This document shows, in pieces, positions 23,801-36,689 of a DNA stretch of 64,000 nucleotides. Position 1 is the first letter of the stretch, and every line of letters begins with the position of its first letter. The DNA is from Taxillus chinensis. Its lineage: Eukaryota; Streptophyta; Magnoliopsida; Santalales; Loranthaceae. Where the stretch lies: the NCBI GenBank assembly GCA_023512835.1, contig CM042088.1:310001-374000 (forward strand), read 5' to 3'. The position numbers and the translations under genes were made by a program. The notes under the pieces were generated by a model. That model did no database searches, was not told the DNA's origin, and was given only the letters and a program-made list of their open reading frames with translations.

Positions 23801-24270
23801 GATCGACTTGCCTCGCGATCCCACTCACCTAATAAGGTGCAAGGAATCCCTGTCGGTGTCACAAAAGACACTCGCCGTCTATAACAATTGATAGTAGCTT
23901 GGAAGGCTATCAACCAATCCATGCCCAAAATCAAATCAAATGCCCTCAAAGGCATCACATATAAATCAAAAGACAACTCCACATCACCTACGGTGAGAAA
24001 ACAATCGCGACAAACCCGTCGCACCTCAAACCTGCCACCGACCGGTGACTCAACAGATAGAGGTTTCTCTACCTCACCACTCTCTAAACCAAGGCTATCC
24101 ACTATCGACTCAGCAACAAAGGAACATGAGGCACCAGTATTAAATAAAACAGATACTATCGTACGAGAAATCAGAAGGGTACCTCGTATAACAGATGGTC
24201 CTGCCCCGCCCTCCGCGGGTGGATATGGAAGGTCTGCCCCCTCCAATGGCGTCGTGGTCAAGGCAAACAC
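20816..24270 (-). pseudogene. pol: Gypsy A pol: protease to chromodomain, with lost active-site residues
   Basis: A long open stretch (24270-23200) encodes protease and the start of RT, then the frame continues with stops to a chromodomain tail ending YPDLFEDEQS at 20816. The protease motif reads LFNTGAS, so the catalytic aspartate of DTG is replaced by Asn. The RT motif reads [10 protein letters not shown], so the second catalytic aspartate of the F-x-D-D box is Tyr. RNase H ([13 protein letters not shown]), the integrase zinc region (HPGGTKMYH...CLTCQQVK) and the D,D,E blocks ([21 protein letters not shown]) are recognisable. The chromodomain region (VEVPVQVLDRKEKLL, TPLVRVLW) groups it with Tekay/Del. 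It could not replicate on its own. Confidence 0.92.
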
Positions 24271-24279
24271 TCTACCCTA

Positions 24280-25480
24280 AACTGCACTGGCAGTAGCCTC
24301 ACTCCTCTGTCCTCTATCCTCTAGACGGTTCCCGCTCTGGGCCCATCCACCTCCCTTTGGCTGTCTCTCTGGCCTACCCAGAAGTCTAGACTGGCTAGAT
24401 CCTGCCTGACTGCTCTACCACGGATGAACTAACCTCTTAGCTAGAGCTCGGAACTGGGTGTCACCCTTGGCACTTTGTGTTGTCCCACTAGCACCCCTAG
24501 CACTGCCTCTGCTACAACACACTCTGCTGAGATGTCCCACTCAACCACAAGTGTGGCACGTCAAATGTTTTTGGGGACACTCCCGTTTCCAGTGTCCTGG
24601 ATCCCCACAGCACAAACAACCTCCTTGTGGACCACTGGTCAAACCCCGCCTGACTCCTAGCATGCACAAAACCACTGCCCCCTGACTCTGTCCTGGGCCT
24701 CTTGGAATCAGATCCACTCTGGAGTTGTCGTCCCTGATGAGCCTGTCTCTCGTCGAGACTCCTGTCAACAATATGGGTTGTCTCAATTGCCTCTGAATAT
24801 GTCCTCAGATGGAATATCTCAACTCTCTGCTTGAGGGCAGGCCTAAGACCCAAGGTAAACTTGTGGGCCTTCAGGTCGTCCCTCACCACAGTCTCTGGAG
24901 CAAACTTACTCAGGTTTCTGAACTCCCGCTCGTACTCAGGCACTGTCCTCGACCCCTGCCTCAGACTAGTAAACTCTTCCCTCTTCTGCCACCTCCCGGA
25001 CTCAGGGAAGAACTGATCATGAAATAGCTAAAGGAACTCATCCCACAGCATTGCCTGCACATCACGACTCCCAGCAACACTAAGCCACCACTCTAGGGCC
25101 TCACCCTCCAACTGGCGGACTGCCAATCTCACCTTATCCTCCTCTCGCGGTAGGAGAAAGGAGAATAGGTGCTCTATATGCCTCAGCTAGTGCTCCGCAG
25201 CCACTGGATCACCTCCTCCCAGGAACGTACTCGGTTGTTCCTTTCGGAACCTCGTAACCATGTCCTCATCAACATGTCAGGTCGGCACTTCCTCGCGCGA
25301 AACCCTATCCTCATGTTGGGACTCCTCCTCTCGGGGTGGTGGTGGAACCTCCTGCTGTGCCTCTAACTCATGGCGCACCGCTTCCCGGACCTCATCCCCC
25401 ATACTTCCCCTCAACGCCCTTACTTGGGCCACAAGCTGTGCCAACAACTCATTTCCCCCGGCAGACTGCCCCGCATCCAC
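24280..25480 (-). pseudogene. gag: Gypsy A gag (broken)
   Basis: It starts MDAGQSAGGNELLAQLVAQV at 25480 and contains the capsid words LFSFLLPREEDKVRL, LEGEALEWW, VPEYEREFRNLSKFAPE and FTLGLRPALKQRV. Two zinc knuckles lie near 24500-24620 (CLCCGDPGHWKRECPQ, then CHTCG...GHLSRVC). Stops and frame changes interrupt it. Immediately upstream of the start codon the sequence jumps into the middle of the LTR at 25484, so its leader is missing. Confidence 0.85.
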
Positions 25481-25483
25481 AAA

Positions 25484-26717
25484 CCTCCCTAGTCACACAA
25501 ATATTTCCTCATGAACAGTATTGCCTCTCAGGCACCATAGTCCATCTCAGCCTCAGTATTGTCTCTCAGACATAGGAACCTCTTAGGCCCTATATACATC
25601 TTGCCTCATAGGCCCTCAACAGTAGCCTCTCAGGCTCATCAAGATAGCCTTACAAGCCTAACACTCATCCGATAAGACTGTTCTGAAACACTGTTCACTT
25701 AGTCCGGGAAAACACTGTTCACTTAGTCCTGGAAAACACTGTTCACTTAGTCCGGGAAAACACTAGTCCGGGAAAACACTATTTACTAGTCTGAAAAAAT
25801 ACTGTTCACTAGCTTGGGAAAACACTGTTCACTAGCACGGAAACACTAGGCCAGAACTGGTCATTAGACCAGGAAATCACTAGTCCAGGAAAACACTGTT
25901 CACTAGCCCGGAAAAACACTGTTCACTAGCCAAAAAACTGTTCATTAGCCCGAAAAAACACTGTTCACTATCGTTTTTGCCAATTTTCTCAGCTAGAACG
26001 GCAACCCAGCAACCCCAAACTCTCATAAACACATTTATTTCGATATACACCCCAATACAGGTCTTAAACAACTCTAAATTTCATGTAATCAACAGAAATA
26101 CCTCTTTTTTGCATTTAAATCACAAGATTCGACCCAAAATTGGGTTTCCCCCAAATCTTAGGGTTCACCCTCAAATTCCATGATTTCCCCCAAGTTAAGC
26201 ATGTTAAGCCTACTATGAATCATATAGAGTTAAAATCACCTACCTGAAATGATTCTTCACGATCTACGAGCTCCGATCGCCCCAAATCACCAAGGCTGAA
26301 GCTCCTCCTCTAAGCTCTCACCTTCTCTCTCTATCTCTCTTGCTCAAGCATGTACACACCAAGAAAAATAAAGGATAAGGTAGTTTCTTCATTATTTATA
26401 CTGCTACCAATAATTGGCCTCCTAGTAATAATTGACCTTCAAGGTCACGAACTCCAAATTGAGTCAAATTACTGTCAAAACGCTCGAAATGACGAGCACA
26501 ACATTATTCTGAGATTATTACACTCAAATGACTGCTTAAAAGCAAAGGCAACTAATAACCCCTGGTAAAGTCAAAAATTGGGCCACTCGGGGCCCCGACC
26601 CGGAATTAGGCCCAAGTACTGTCAAAATGCTCACATCGACAGCTACATTACCGTCCAGATAGTTGCATTCCCATAGAATGACTATCTCTCTAAACTACCT
26701 AAATATGGGTCTTTACA
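25484..26717 (-). repeat. Gypsy A 5' LTR (right), truncated at its inner side
   Basis: Homology to the left LTR starts abruptly at AAACCTCCCT (compare 10632). Thus about 470 bases of LTR plus the leader and primer-binding site were deleted. About ten CACTGTTCAC(T)TAGTCCGG-type units at 25680-25970 make the remaining part longer than in the left LTR. A TATA-like TTATTTATAC lies at about 26391. Confidence 0.88.
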
Positions 26718-26722
26718 CATTT

Positions 26723-27140
26723 GCTTTGGTAGATCTTTAGCTTCAAGTGATCCGGCAATGCATTCCAGAGATGCTCCTGCAAGACAAAAGTTTACACTTT
26801 TGGTGCCTAAACTTGTTTCGGGTGGTTAGGAGAAACAACAGCAGTGTCAATAATTCCGGATCTAACATTGTTAGGAACTTTAGCTTTCCAAGTTGACTTT
26901 ACTTTGTTAGCGTGAGTTGTTTCTTTTATTTGGGTTTTCTTGGGAGAGACACTCCTTTGACATTTTGATTTTGATTTACTAGAAAAACCCTTTTTGATGA
27001 ACTGATCTTTATTAATAAGAACTTGATTACATAGCCAATCATCGGATAGACTCCAACATTCATAGTGATAATGACCTATTTCTCTACAGATAGAACAGAC
27101 ACTATGATGCGGAGCACGAACAGGGGATACAAACAGGGGA
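26723..27140 (-). pseudogene. gag: Sirevirus-like gag C-terminus and start of pol, left copy
   Basis: The minus strand encodes a CCHC zinc knuckle (CSICREIGHYHYEC), a Lys/Ser-rich stretch with SPKKTQIK, and PNHPKQVWAPKV, a word pattern typical of Sirevirus gag. It continues as the pol fragment at 7917 once gypsy A is removed; the 5-base duplication at 26718-26722 belongs to that insertion. The upstream gag is lost at the junction with the copia element at 27141. Confidence 0.85.
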
Positions 27141-27487
27141 TCTACAGGCACTACTATTTGTAAACTCTTTACAATGATCATAGATTAGATCACTCCCACT
27201 ATGGAAATAGTCCGCACCACAATCTTATCAGAATGGAGCATCCTAAACTCCATTCACTGATTGTGAACCAATTTTATACTTAGTCTAATTAGTGGATCTA
27301 TTGCATGTGTCCCACACATACCCACTAATAGACTTTGATAAGTAATAGGATGTTATGATGCTCAGCCACATAAGAAAGCAGAATAATGCAATCTAATAAA
27401 TATTTAAACAAAATATATTTCAATTAATCAAAAATAGTCTCTACATTATTAGGATTACACATTGCTTTATATAGCACTATCCCAATA
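27141..27487 (-). repeat. Truncated 3' LTR of second copia element
   Basis: It is nearly identical to 34058-34406, starting at ACAGGCACTA and ending CCCAATA (the other LTR ends CCCAACA). The internal 1.47 kb of the LTR is missing. Confidence 0.9.
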
Positions 27488-27500
27488 ATCTCCCACTTGC
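27488..27500 (-). other. Polypurine tract of second copia element
   Basis: The minus strand reads GCAAGTGGGAGAT just before the 3' LTR start (TATTGGGATAG, normally TGTTGGGATAG). This is the expected position for plus-strand priming. Confidence 0.75.
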
Positions 27501-27501
27501 A

Positions 27502-30397
27502 TTAAAGCAACTGTGTCATATCCCGAATTCCCAACCTCTCAAGGTGTCCATCAAAAACTCTAAAAGGAAGAGTCTTTGTAAAAGGATCAGCTGGGTTGTC
27601 CTCCGATGCTATCTTGCATACTAACACGTCACCACGCTCCACAATGTCTCTGATGAGGTGAAACTTCCGTTCAACGTGTTTTCCCCTTTGATGGCTTCTT
27701 GGTTCCTTACTATTTGCAACCGCACCACTATTGTCACAATAAATGGTCATTGGTCGCTCAAGGTCAGGGATAACCTCTAAATCCCTCAAGAAGTTACGGA
27801 GCCATACGACCTCTTTGTGACCTTCCGAAGGCCGCCACATATTCAGCTTCCATAGTAGAGTCAGAAACTCAAGATTGTTTCACACTCCTCCAAACTATAG
27901 CTCCACCATTCAAAGTGAACACATAGCCAGAGGTTGATTTCCTCGAATCTGGATCTGATTGAAAATCAGAATCAGTGTATCCCACAGGCGTCAAATCTGA
28001 CCCTGAATACACGAGCATGTAATTCCTAGTTCTCCGAAGATACTTAAGAATATGCTTAACTGATTCCCAATGTTTCATTCCCAGATTCGATTGATATCTA
28101 TTAACAATTCCCACCGCATAACAAATATCCGGTCTCGTACATAATATAGCATACATTAGACTACCAACTGCTGAAGCATAGGGTATCTTTCGCATGCTAT
28201 CGATCTCTACTTATGTCTTAGGAGACATTTCCTTAGACAACGTAATTCCATTTCTCATGGGTTGTTGACCCTTTTTGGAATTTTGCATACAATACTTCTC
28301 AAGTATTTTATCTATGTACGAGGCTTGGGATAATGCAAGCATCTTGTTCTTCCTATCACGGTAAATACGGATTCCAAGAACATAGCTTGCTTCTCCCAAG
28401 TCTTTCATCTAGAATTGTTTAGTCAACCACTGTTTGACCGATTCCAATGATACTATATCATTCCCAATGATAAGAATATCATCAACATAAAGAATAAGAA
28501 AGACCACATTTCCATCCTTTATCTTGCAATAGACGCATGGCTCGTCTATGCTCTGCTTGAAATCAAATGATTTGACCACCTCATCAAATCTAATGTTCCA
28601 AGACCTAGAGGCTTGCTTGAGTCCATAAATGGATCTCTGCAACTTGCATACTTTATGTTGTTGCCCTTTAGCAATGAATCCTTCAGGTTGTACCATATAG
28701 ATACTCTCCTCCAAACGACCATTCAAGAATGCCGTTTTCACGTCCATTTGCCAAATCTCATAATCGAGATGTGCAGCTATAGACAGGAGGATGCGAATGG
28801 ATTTGAGTATAGCAACCGGAGAGAAGGTTTCCTCATAATCGATATCTTCTTTCTGGGTGTAGCCCTTGGCTACTAGCCTAGCTTTAAAAGTCTCTACTTT
28901 TCCATCCGTGCCTCTTTTCCTTTTATAAATCCATTTGCATCCAATTGGTTTCACCCCTTCGGGTAAATCCACGAGTTCCCAAACTTGGTTTGAATACATT
29001 GAATTCATTTCAGCATCCATTGCTTGTTGCCATGCTTTGGAATCTACATCATTCAGTGCATCACTCAAGGTCAAGGGATCATCTTTATGATCATCAGAGA
29101 TAGCTACCAGAGCATCTCCAACTCCCATGTAAGGGTCCGGTTGTCTAACAACCCTCCCACTACGACGCAAAGTAATTGGATGTTGTTCCAATGTTGTGGT
29201 CTCATTTCTTATGACTGGTTGATCAATAATGATCTCATCATGTTGATCCTGAGTTGGGCCACTGATCTCATCAGCTGGTATCTCATCCAACTCTATTCGA
29301 TGATCTGATTTGTGATTTTTAATATGGCCATCTTCAAGATATTTAGCATTTGTCGATACAAACACTTTATTATCTTTCTGACTATAAAATAAACCACCTT
29401 TCGTTTCTTTTGGATATCCTACAAAAATGCACAACTCAGTGTGTGCATCCAACTTATCCACCTTAGCCCTTTTGACATGGGCCCTACACCCCCAAATTCG
29501 GATATGCCTTAAACTTGATTTACGACATGTCCATAATTCGAATGGTGTCTTAGGTACGGATTTACAAGGTACCCTGTTTATCAAATAAACAGACATTTGT
29601 AGTGCATACCCCCAAAACGATTTGGCCAATGATGAACTACTTAACATTGATCTCATCATATCAAGCATTGTCCTATTCCTTCTCTCTGCAACACCATTTT
29701 GTTGTGGTGTGCCAGGTGCAGAGAGTTGAGACAATATCCCATTATCAGTTAGATATGATCTGAACTCATTATCCAGGTACTCTCCACCTCGATCTGATCG
29801 AAGCATCTTGATAGATTTACCTAATTGCTTTTCTGTCTCAGTCCAAAATTCTTTGAACTTTTCAAAAGTCTCTGACTTACGGTGTATTAGGTAAACATAT
29901 CCATATCTAGAGAAATCGTCAATAAAAGTGACGAAATACTCATAACCTCCTCTTGCTTGTACATTAAATGGTCCACAGACATCTGTATGTACTAGCTCTA
30001 GGAGATCATTAACACGATGTCCTTTCGAAGGAAAAGACCTCTTGGTCATTTTACCCTCCAAACATGATTTACATGTGGGTAAAGGAGTAACCTCTAAACC
30101 ATTCAGAAATCCATCCTTTACTGACCTTTGAATCCTAGTTTGGTTAATATGTCCAAGTCTCACATGCCATAGATATGTTTCATTTGTATCTAACTTAACT
30201 CGTTTTGGAATGGGTTCATTATCAATTATTTCAGTGTTCAACAATGTATGAATGCTAGGATTAATTTTGTAAAGATTGTTTTCCTTTATACCAGAACATA
30301 TCAAAATATTATTCTTATAAACTGAAACATTTTCAGCAAAACTAATAGAATAACCATGTTCAACCAAAAAAGAAACTGAAATCAAATTCCTGTTCAA
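27502..30397 (-). pseudogene. pol: Pol of second copia element (integrase, RT, RNase H), nearly intact
   Basis: A 662-codon open frame (30397-28409) covers GAG-pre-integrase (YLWHVRLGHIN), integrase with HTDVCGPF, LRSDRGGEY and QQNGVAERRNRT (D,D,E), and RT with [27 protein letters not shown] and the catalytic LYVDDILIIG. It continues after a stop near 28408 with the thumb (DLGEASYVLGIRI) and RNase H (GYTDSDFQSDPDSRKSTSG, then YCDNSGAVA and KHVERKFHLIRD) to a stop at 27502. Three or so stops separate it from an intact polyprotein. The motif set is of the TNT1-94 type. Confidence 0.92.
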
Positions 30398-31452
30398 CTA
30401 AGGTATATAAAAACAATTCTTTAACAAAATAAATTTATTTCTAAAATATAACTTTAGCACTCCCACTGCCATTGCTGAAACTGAATCCCCAGTGCCAACT
30501 CTAAAAGTGAATTCCCCTTCCCTAAGCTGCCTTTGGACCTGAAGTCCCTGCAAAGAAGTACAAACATTATTAGTGGCACCAGAATCTATAATCCAAAGAT
30601 TATTTGATTTTTCCACTAAACCAGTTTCAAGGACAAGTACAATACCTTCCTTTGGCTTCACTGTTTGGAGGTACTCTTTACAGTTCCTCTTCCAGTGCCC
30701 TTCTTTGCCGCAATGGAAACACTTTCCAGCTTTAGGAGTCTTCTTTTTCTTGTTTACCTTCCTCTTGGCTTTTAAAGATGCCTTTTTCTTGTCACTTAGC
30801 TTCTTCTTCTTCTTAAGAGAAGAACCAGCAACAACCATGTTCACCTCACCTTTCTTAGACTTAATCATTCCCTCATAGGTTTGTAATTCTGTCATAAGAG
30901 TGGTGAGGTTTAGATCCATTTTATTCAAGACATAATTTGTCTTAAAAGAAATGAAGCTATCAGGGAGAGTCTCTAGTATCATACCAACCTGAGTCTGTTG
31001 ACCTATACTAGCTCCATGGATCTCAGCCTCATTAAAATGAGCCATGATCTCTAAGAGATGCTCCCTAATAGGAGTTCCCACTTTCATGTGAGTATTCATA
31101 ATAGCTCTTACGGCCTCAAACCGCACACGAATTGAGATCTCCCCAAACATAGCCGGTAAAGAATCCATGATATCCTTGGTGGTTCGCATCCCTTAATGTT
31201 GTTGTTGCAACACATTGGACATGGATGCCAACATGTAACAATGCGTCATATCATCGGACGCAATCCACCTATCATAGGCATCCTTTCCAGTTTTAGAAGC
31301 ATTAGCCAGAGGTTCAAGTGGACAAGGCTCTGATAGCACAAACTTGTGCTTTTCAGCGGTTAACACAATATTCAGATTACGCTTCCAATCATTGAAATTT
31401 CACCGGTCAATTTGTTTTGGCTCAATAAAACGGCTAGCGGGTTAAAAGACAT
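30398..31452 (-). pseudogene. gag: Gag and protease start of second copia element
   Basis: The first ATG is at 31452 (MSFNPLAVLLSQNKLTG). A frameshift occurs within about 25 codons, and a stop just before 31189 separates it from a 263-codon open frame with the gag domain (FNEAEIHGASIGQQTQVGMI), a Lys-rich stretch, a CCHC zinc knuckle (CFHCGKEGHWKRNC) and the protease motif WIIDSGATNNVC. It ends at a TAG just before the pol frame. Confidence 0.88.
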
Positions 31453-32567
31453 TTTCTGAAAAATAAAATATAAAATGTTTTAAAACGGCATACATCACAA
31501 CTAAATATAGTAAAATGCATATACATTAATGAATGCATGAATGCACAAGTATTAATAAAACCCTAAATCAATACTATTACTATGAATAACAAAATATCCA
31601 GAATCAATAAACCTCCTTTGGGAGAATAAATTTTTTCCTTACTTTGTTGGGACCCTCCCAATTGATTTAGCTTTCCTAAATATCGCATATTCAACCAATT
31701 CAATTTTCGTTTATATTTGGCCCACATCCCTTGCAACAGCGCCTCTTTGGAAGATTAATGCAAGAGATCGTGTTGAGTGTTTAACCATTATTTCGTGTCT
31801 TATTACCTAAACTTTTTGAATTGCCTAGCTTTGGCGAGGTATCAATCAGCTGGTTTAAATAATAAGTAAACTATCCTTTTAGGAAAATAACTTTAGCCTA
31901 GTCCATAAAATCTCTTTGGAGATACATTAAGACATATACCTTAGTTATTTAATAATGGAGACCATCACATGCCAACATCACATGCCAAGAGACCCAATTA
32001 ATACATGAAGCTTACGTGCAAGGAATCCCAAGCTTCCTCTTTTTTTCAATTTTTTTTGTCATACTCGGTCGTTTTGGCATCCCACGTTCAACATAAAAAA
32101 AATTGCATCACATCACAACACCAACTCCATGCTCGGACGAAGAGAACGTGTGCCCAGACGTTCGAACGAAGGACCGAGAAAAAAAAAACTGTTGCGTCTA
32201 CTTCGGCTGGGCGACTCGTCATCCACTTTTATTCCAGGCTCATGAATATTACATAAAATATTTCTATGCCAATTATGGCTTACAAGATGCTAAAAATAAA
32301 ATAAAGAAATTAGCAGGGAAACACGGTGATAATAGACCGCCCCTCTAGCAAATTACATCTTATGTAAATACAACCAAAACTAAGATCCCAAGGCCGGCAA
32401 ACCATCATAATTAATATATATTAAATCTTTCATCACATGAACAAAATATATAAATCCATACACCACCTGTAACATACATCTCATATATAAACATATAAAC
32501 CCTAGAGTGCCGCTACTACTATTCATACATCCAGGGCCAAATTAAACAAATTGATTAACATGTTTAA
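31453..32567 (-). other. 5' leader of second copia element
   Basis: This 1.1-kb AT-rich stretch lies between gag and the primer-binding site. I see no credible coding region; a short poly-T and poly-A rich part lies at about 32038-32100 and 32180. Confidence 0.55.
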
Positions 32568-32580
32568 TGCTCTGATACCA
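32568..32580 (-). other. Primer-binding site of second copia element (initiator tRNA-Met)
   Basis: The minus strand reads TGGTATCAGAGCA two bases from the LTR end. It is an exact match to the usual plant initiator tRNA-Met primer site. Confidence 0.93.
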
Positions 32581-32582
32581 AT

Positions 32583-34406
32583 TGTTAGAATACTGGAATA
32601 GGGTTAACGATTAACCGCAGCGGAAATGGATTTTAAAATTTTAATTCCAATAAATAAACAGCAGGATCTAAACATGAATCAATTGATTTAATTTAGCGAA
32701 GAGAGAAAAGAAGAAACCAACCTGAATAACGGTAAAGCTAGAACCCTCTTCTTTTCCCTCCAAGAACGAACTCACGATCTGCCTTTGATCGTCCTCGCAA
32801 CCTCCTGAATTCAACCACCAAATAGCCTTCTCTGCTATTCACCTTCTCAAGGAGTACAGGGCTGTGGCACCCTTGGATCAAAGAACAGGAACACCACCTC
32901 TGCTAGGGTTGGCTGTCACCTGCCTCTCTCTCTCTCTTGGCTGTCAACGATTGCACACGCACACCCTTTAACCTAGGAGGCTATGCATCTATTTATAGAC
33001 CTAGGGTTACTCCTGTGCTATTACGCATATGCCCCTTTAGTTAAATAATAATAATACATATTATTTAAACTTTTTAAATAATATAATTATTACGCAACAA
33101 AGCTAATTAAATAAATATCTAATATTATTTATTCATTAAATAAATAAATAATATAATTATTCATTTAATCATATTAAATGGATAAAATATTTATTATTAT
33201 TTATTTAATCTAATTAAATAAATAACAATGTAATATATATTTAACTCTTAAATACATATTAACACACATTAATTAATTAGCTCTTAAATACAACCAGAGA
33301 ATTAACTCACAACGATCCAGTACTCCATACAAGAATAAACAGTGCTAGCAAGAGGGACCAAATGGACCCACTTAATCGAAGCTCCAATAAATAATATTTA
33401 ATTAATTAATCTCATTAATCAATTAAATTATTATTTATTAGTTTAAGTCCGAGCCACGATCAGGGACAAAAACTGCACTCTAAGATTAAGCATATATAAT
33501 TACAAGAATCCATAAGATAGGATTTGTCCACCGATATAACTGATTGCCATGTGATATGATCCTCCACTATGATATTCATAATTAGAGACGGGTATTAATA
33601 GATTCCGTTCAACCTCTCTAATTATATCTTTATCCATATGTTACCATTAATTCTCCAATGGGCAACTTATTCATGATCCAATCATGAATTAGGATTTATA
33701 ATAAATTATATCTAATATAATTACAAGTGCTTGATTCACCCAAGAATCCCGAATTAAACAACATGAGAATATCATTACTCTTCGTATAGCGAAGTACTGG
33801 ATTCCACGCACCTGACTTGATGCTCTCACTATCTATAATATTATATCTCCAAGATATCAAGGTATTTGAAGCACTAAGCCTCTCACTCATTGATAAGTCA
33901 AAAGACATAAATTATAGACATGAGTTAATCAAATGGTCTGGATTAAGATCAATTCATAAATCAGTCATCCTGTGATAGAATCTAAAGTTCTTCATACAAT
34001 GCAACGGATATTAGTTAAAGAACTTATTCTATCATGGTCCTGTTCAATATGTATAATTACATACAGGCACTATTATTTGTAAACTCTTTACAATGATCAT
34101 AGATTAGATCACTCCCACTATGGAAATAGTCCGCACCACAATCTTATCAGAATGGAGCATCCTAAACTCCATTCACTGATTGTGAACCAATTTTATACTT
34201 AGTCTAATTAGTGGATCTATTGCATGTGTCCCACACATACCCACTAATAGACTTTGATAAGTAATAGGATGTTATGATGCTTAGCCACATAAGAAAGCTG
34301 AATAATGCAATCTAATAAATATTTAAACAAAATATATTTCAATTAATCAGAAATAGTCTCTACATTATTAGGATTACACATTGCTTTATATAGCACTATC
34401 CCAACA
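32583..34406 (-). repeat. 5' LTR of second copia element
   Basis: It runs from TGTTAGAATACTGG to CCCAACA (plus strand), 1824 bases. A TATA box (CTATAAATAG on the minus strand) lies at about 32987-32997, followed toward the gag side by a TC-rich tract. The middle (33040-33430) is very AT-rich with ATTAAATAAATA words. Confidence 0.9.
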
Positions 34407-36689
34407 GTAGCACCCGTATCTAATGATGAAGGGAAGGTTGCTGCAGTTAAAACCAAAACTGCAGCACCCAGAAAGAAAGGAAAGGCCAAGAGCGCATCAC
34501 CCAATCGCAAAGGATTAGGCCATAGGGAACAAAGCAGAAAATCTGTTAAACCTGAGAAATCTGTATCCCCAGTTACCACTCCGCATCATAGTGTCTGTTC
34601 CATTTGTAGAGAAATAGGTCATTATCACTATGAATGCTGGAGCTTATCTGATAGTTGGCTTTGTAATCGAATTCATATTAATAAAGATCAGTTTATCAAA
34701 AAGGGTTCTTCGAGCAAATCAAAATCAAAATCTCAAAAGAGTGTCTCTCCCAAGAAAACCCAAGTAAAAAAAGCAGATGAACCTAACAAAATAAAGTCAA
34801 CCTGGAAAGCTAAAATTCCTAACAAAGTTAAATCCGGAACTATTGACACTACTACTATTTCTTCTAACTGCCCAAAACAAGTTTGGGCACCAAAAGTGTA
34901 AACTGTTGTCTTTCAGGAGCATCTCTGGAATGCATTGCCGGATCACTTGAAGTTAAAGATCAATCAAAGCAAGTGGATCCTCGATAGTGGATGCTCCGGA
35001 CATATGACGGGTGATCAGACTCTGCTTGTTGAAGTTAATGACAAACGAGGCCCATCCGTATCATATGGTGCATCAGGAGTGATCATGGTATAGAATTTGA
35101 TTTTTCAGATATGAGGTCATATTGTTCTGAACAGGGCATTCAGCATGACTTCTCTGCGCCCAAAACTCCACAACAAAATGGGGTAGCTGAGCGTAAGAAT
35201 CGCACTTTAGTCGAGGCTGGTAGATCTATGTTAACAGGGGCAAAGCTTCCTCTCAGTCTATGGGCTGAAGCCGTATCCACTGCCTGCTACATTCAAAACA
35301 GAACTCTAATAAATAAATTTACCATGAAAACACCCTATGAGATGTGGAGAGGATGAAAACCCTCAATTTCACATTTTCGAGCTTTTAGGTGTACTTGCTA
35401 TGTACTGAACAACGGCAAAGAACCCCGGAATAAATTTGAACCAAAATCTGATGATGGGATATTTGTCGGATACTCACTACATAGTAAGGCTTATCGTATC
35501 TTCAATAGAAAACTTTTTAAGGTTGAAGAATCTATCCATGTGACTTTTGATGAAGCTAACCTAGATTGGTCAAAAGTTTGTTCTTCAAGTTCTAATGTGC
35601 AGGATAAGGACGACAACATCGACTATTCAAAGTTTATGAATGTTCCTGTCACTTACACTGACCAATCACCTAGCATCAGTGAAGCACGAAGAAATGATAC
35701 GGATGATGCTACGGACGAATCAGACTATGGACTTCCAGTAGACTCCGGACACACTCCTACGGATATCCAAAACTCTGGAGTACCTTCTAGTTCTTCCGGA
35801 CTAGTTAATACTGAAAGCAACAGTGCCGAAGAACCACCGAGTTCTTCCAAACCTGTTAATACGGAAATAACTGACCCAGAAGAAGTTCAACCAGCGGACG
35901 AACCTGAACCACCTAGTCTGGGTGAACTTCAAATTATTTAGGATGCACCATCACATGCGCAGAACTACAGGTGGACAAGAAACTACCCTTCAGATCAAGT
36001 GATTGGTGATCCTACTGTTGGTGTAAGAACAAGAGCAACCACCTCCAACATGTGTCTTTACTCATGCTTTCTACAAATAGACCCAAAGGTGGTGGATGAA
36101 GCTTTTCAAGATTCCAACTGGTTAGAAGCTATGCAAGAAGAGTTTAATCAATTCAAGAGGAATGAAGTATGGATATTAGTACCAAGGCCGAAGTCTCAAC
36201 AAGTCATAGGCGTCAAATGGGTGTTCCGGAATAAACCAGATACGGATGGAATAGTAATCTGGAACAAAGCCTGACTAGTAGCCAAGGGTTATCGTCAAGA
36301 AGAAGGAATAGATTATGACGAAACCTTTGCTCTAGTAGCAAGACTTGAGGCAATCAGAATGTTTTTGGCGTATGCATCTTATGAGAACTTCATAGTTTAT
36401 CAAATGGATGTCAAGAGCGCATTTCTGAATGGAGATCTTCAAGAGGAGGATTATGTAGAACAACCTCTAGGATTCATTGAACCCAAGGTCGGACATCTAG
36501 TTTACAAACTACGGAAAGTCATATACGGACTGAAGCAAGCTCCCAGAGCCTGGTACGACACACTCTCAAAGTTTTTACTTGCTCACAACTTTCAAACAGG
36601 GAAGATTGACACCACATTGTTCTTACGAAAAGAGAAAGGACACTCTCTAATTGTACAGATATATGTGGATGATATCATTTTCGGATCAT

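Larger units (their letters stand above)
7923..26717 (-). mobile_element. Gypsy A: Tekay/Del-type chromovirus, nested host for two further insertions
   Basis: The element starts TGTTATGCCCCGG at 7923 and ends TTTACA at 26717 (plus strand), flanked by the 5-base duplication cattt at 7918-7922 and 26718-26722. Removing it rejoins the Sirevirus protease region, as shown by the intact right copy near 34960. Its internal part (20219-25483) carries gag and pol on the minus strand. Its left LTR is split by a solo LTR and by gypsy B. Its right LTR and leader are truncated, so the primer-binding site is gone. Confidence 0.9.
27141..34406 (-). mobile_element. Second copia element (TNT1-94-like) with one full and one truncated LTR
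   Basis: The full 5' LTR is at 32583-34406 and a 347-base remnant of the 3' LTR at 27141-27487. In between on the minus strand are primer site, gag, pol and polypurine tract. The right end (CCCAACA at 34406) is intact. The left end is cut inside the LTR and joined to the inverted Sirevirus gag, so there is no target duplication. I do not assign a lineage firmly; the 1.8-kb LTR would suit an Angela/Tork-type element. Confidence 0.88.
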
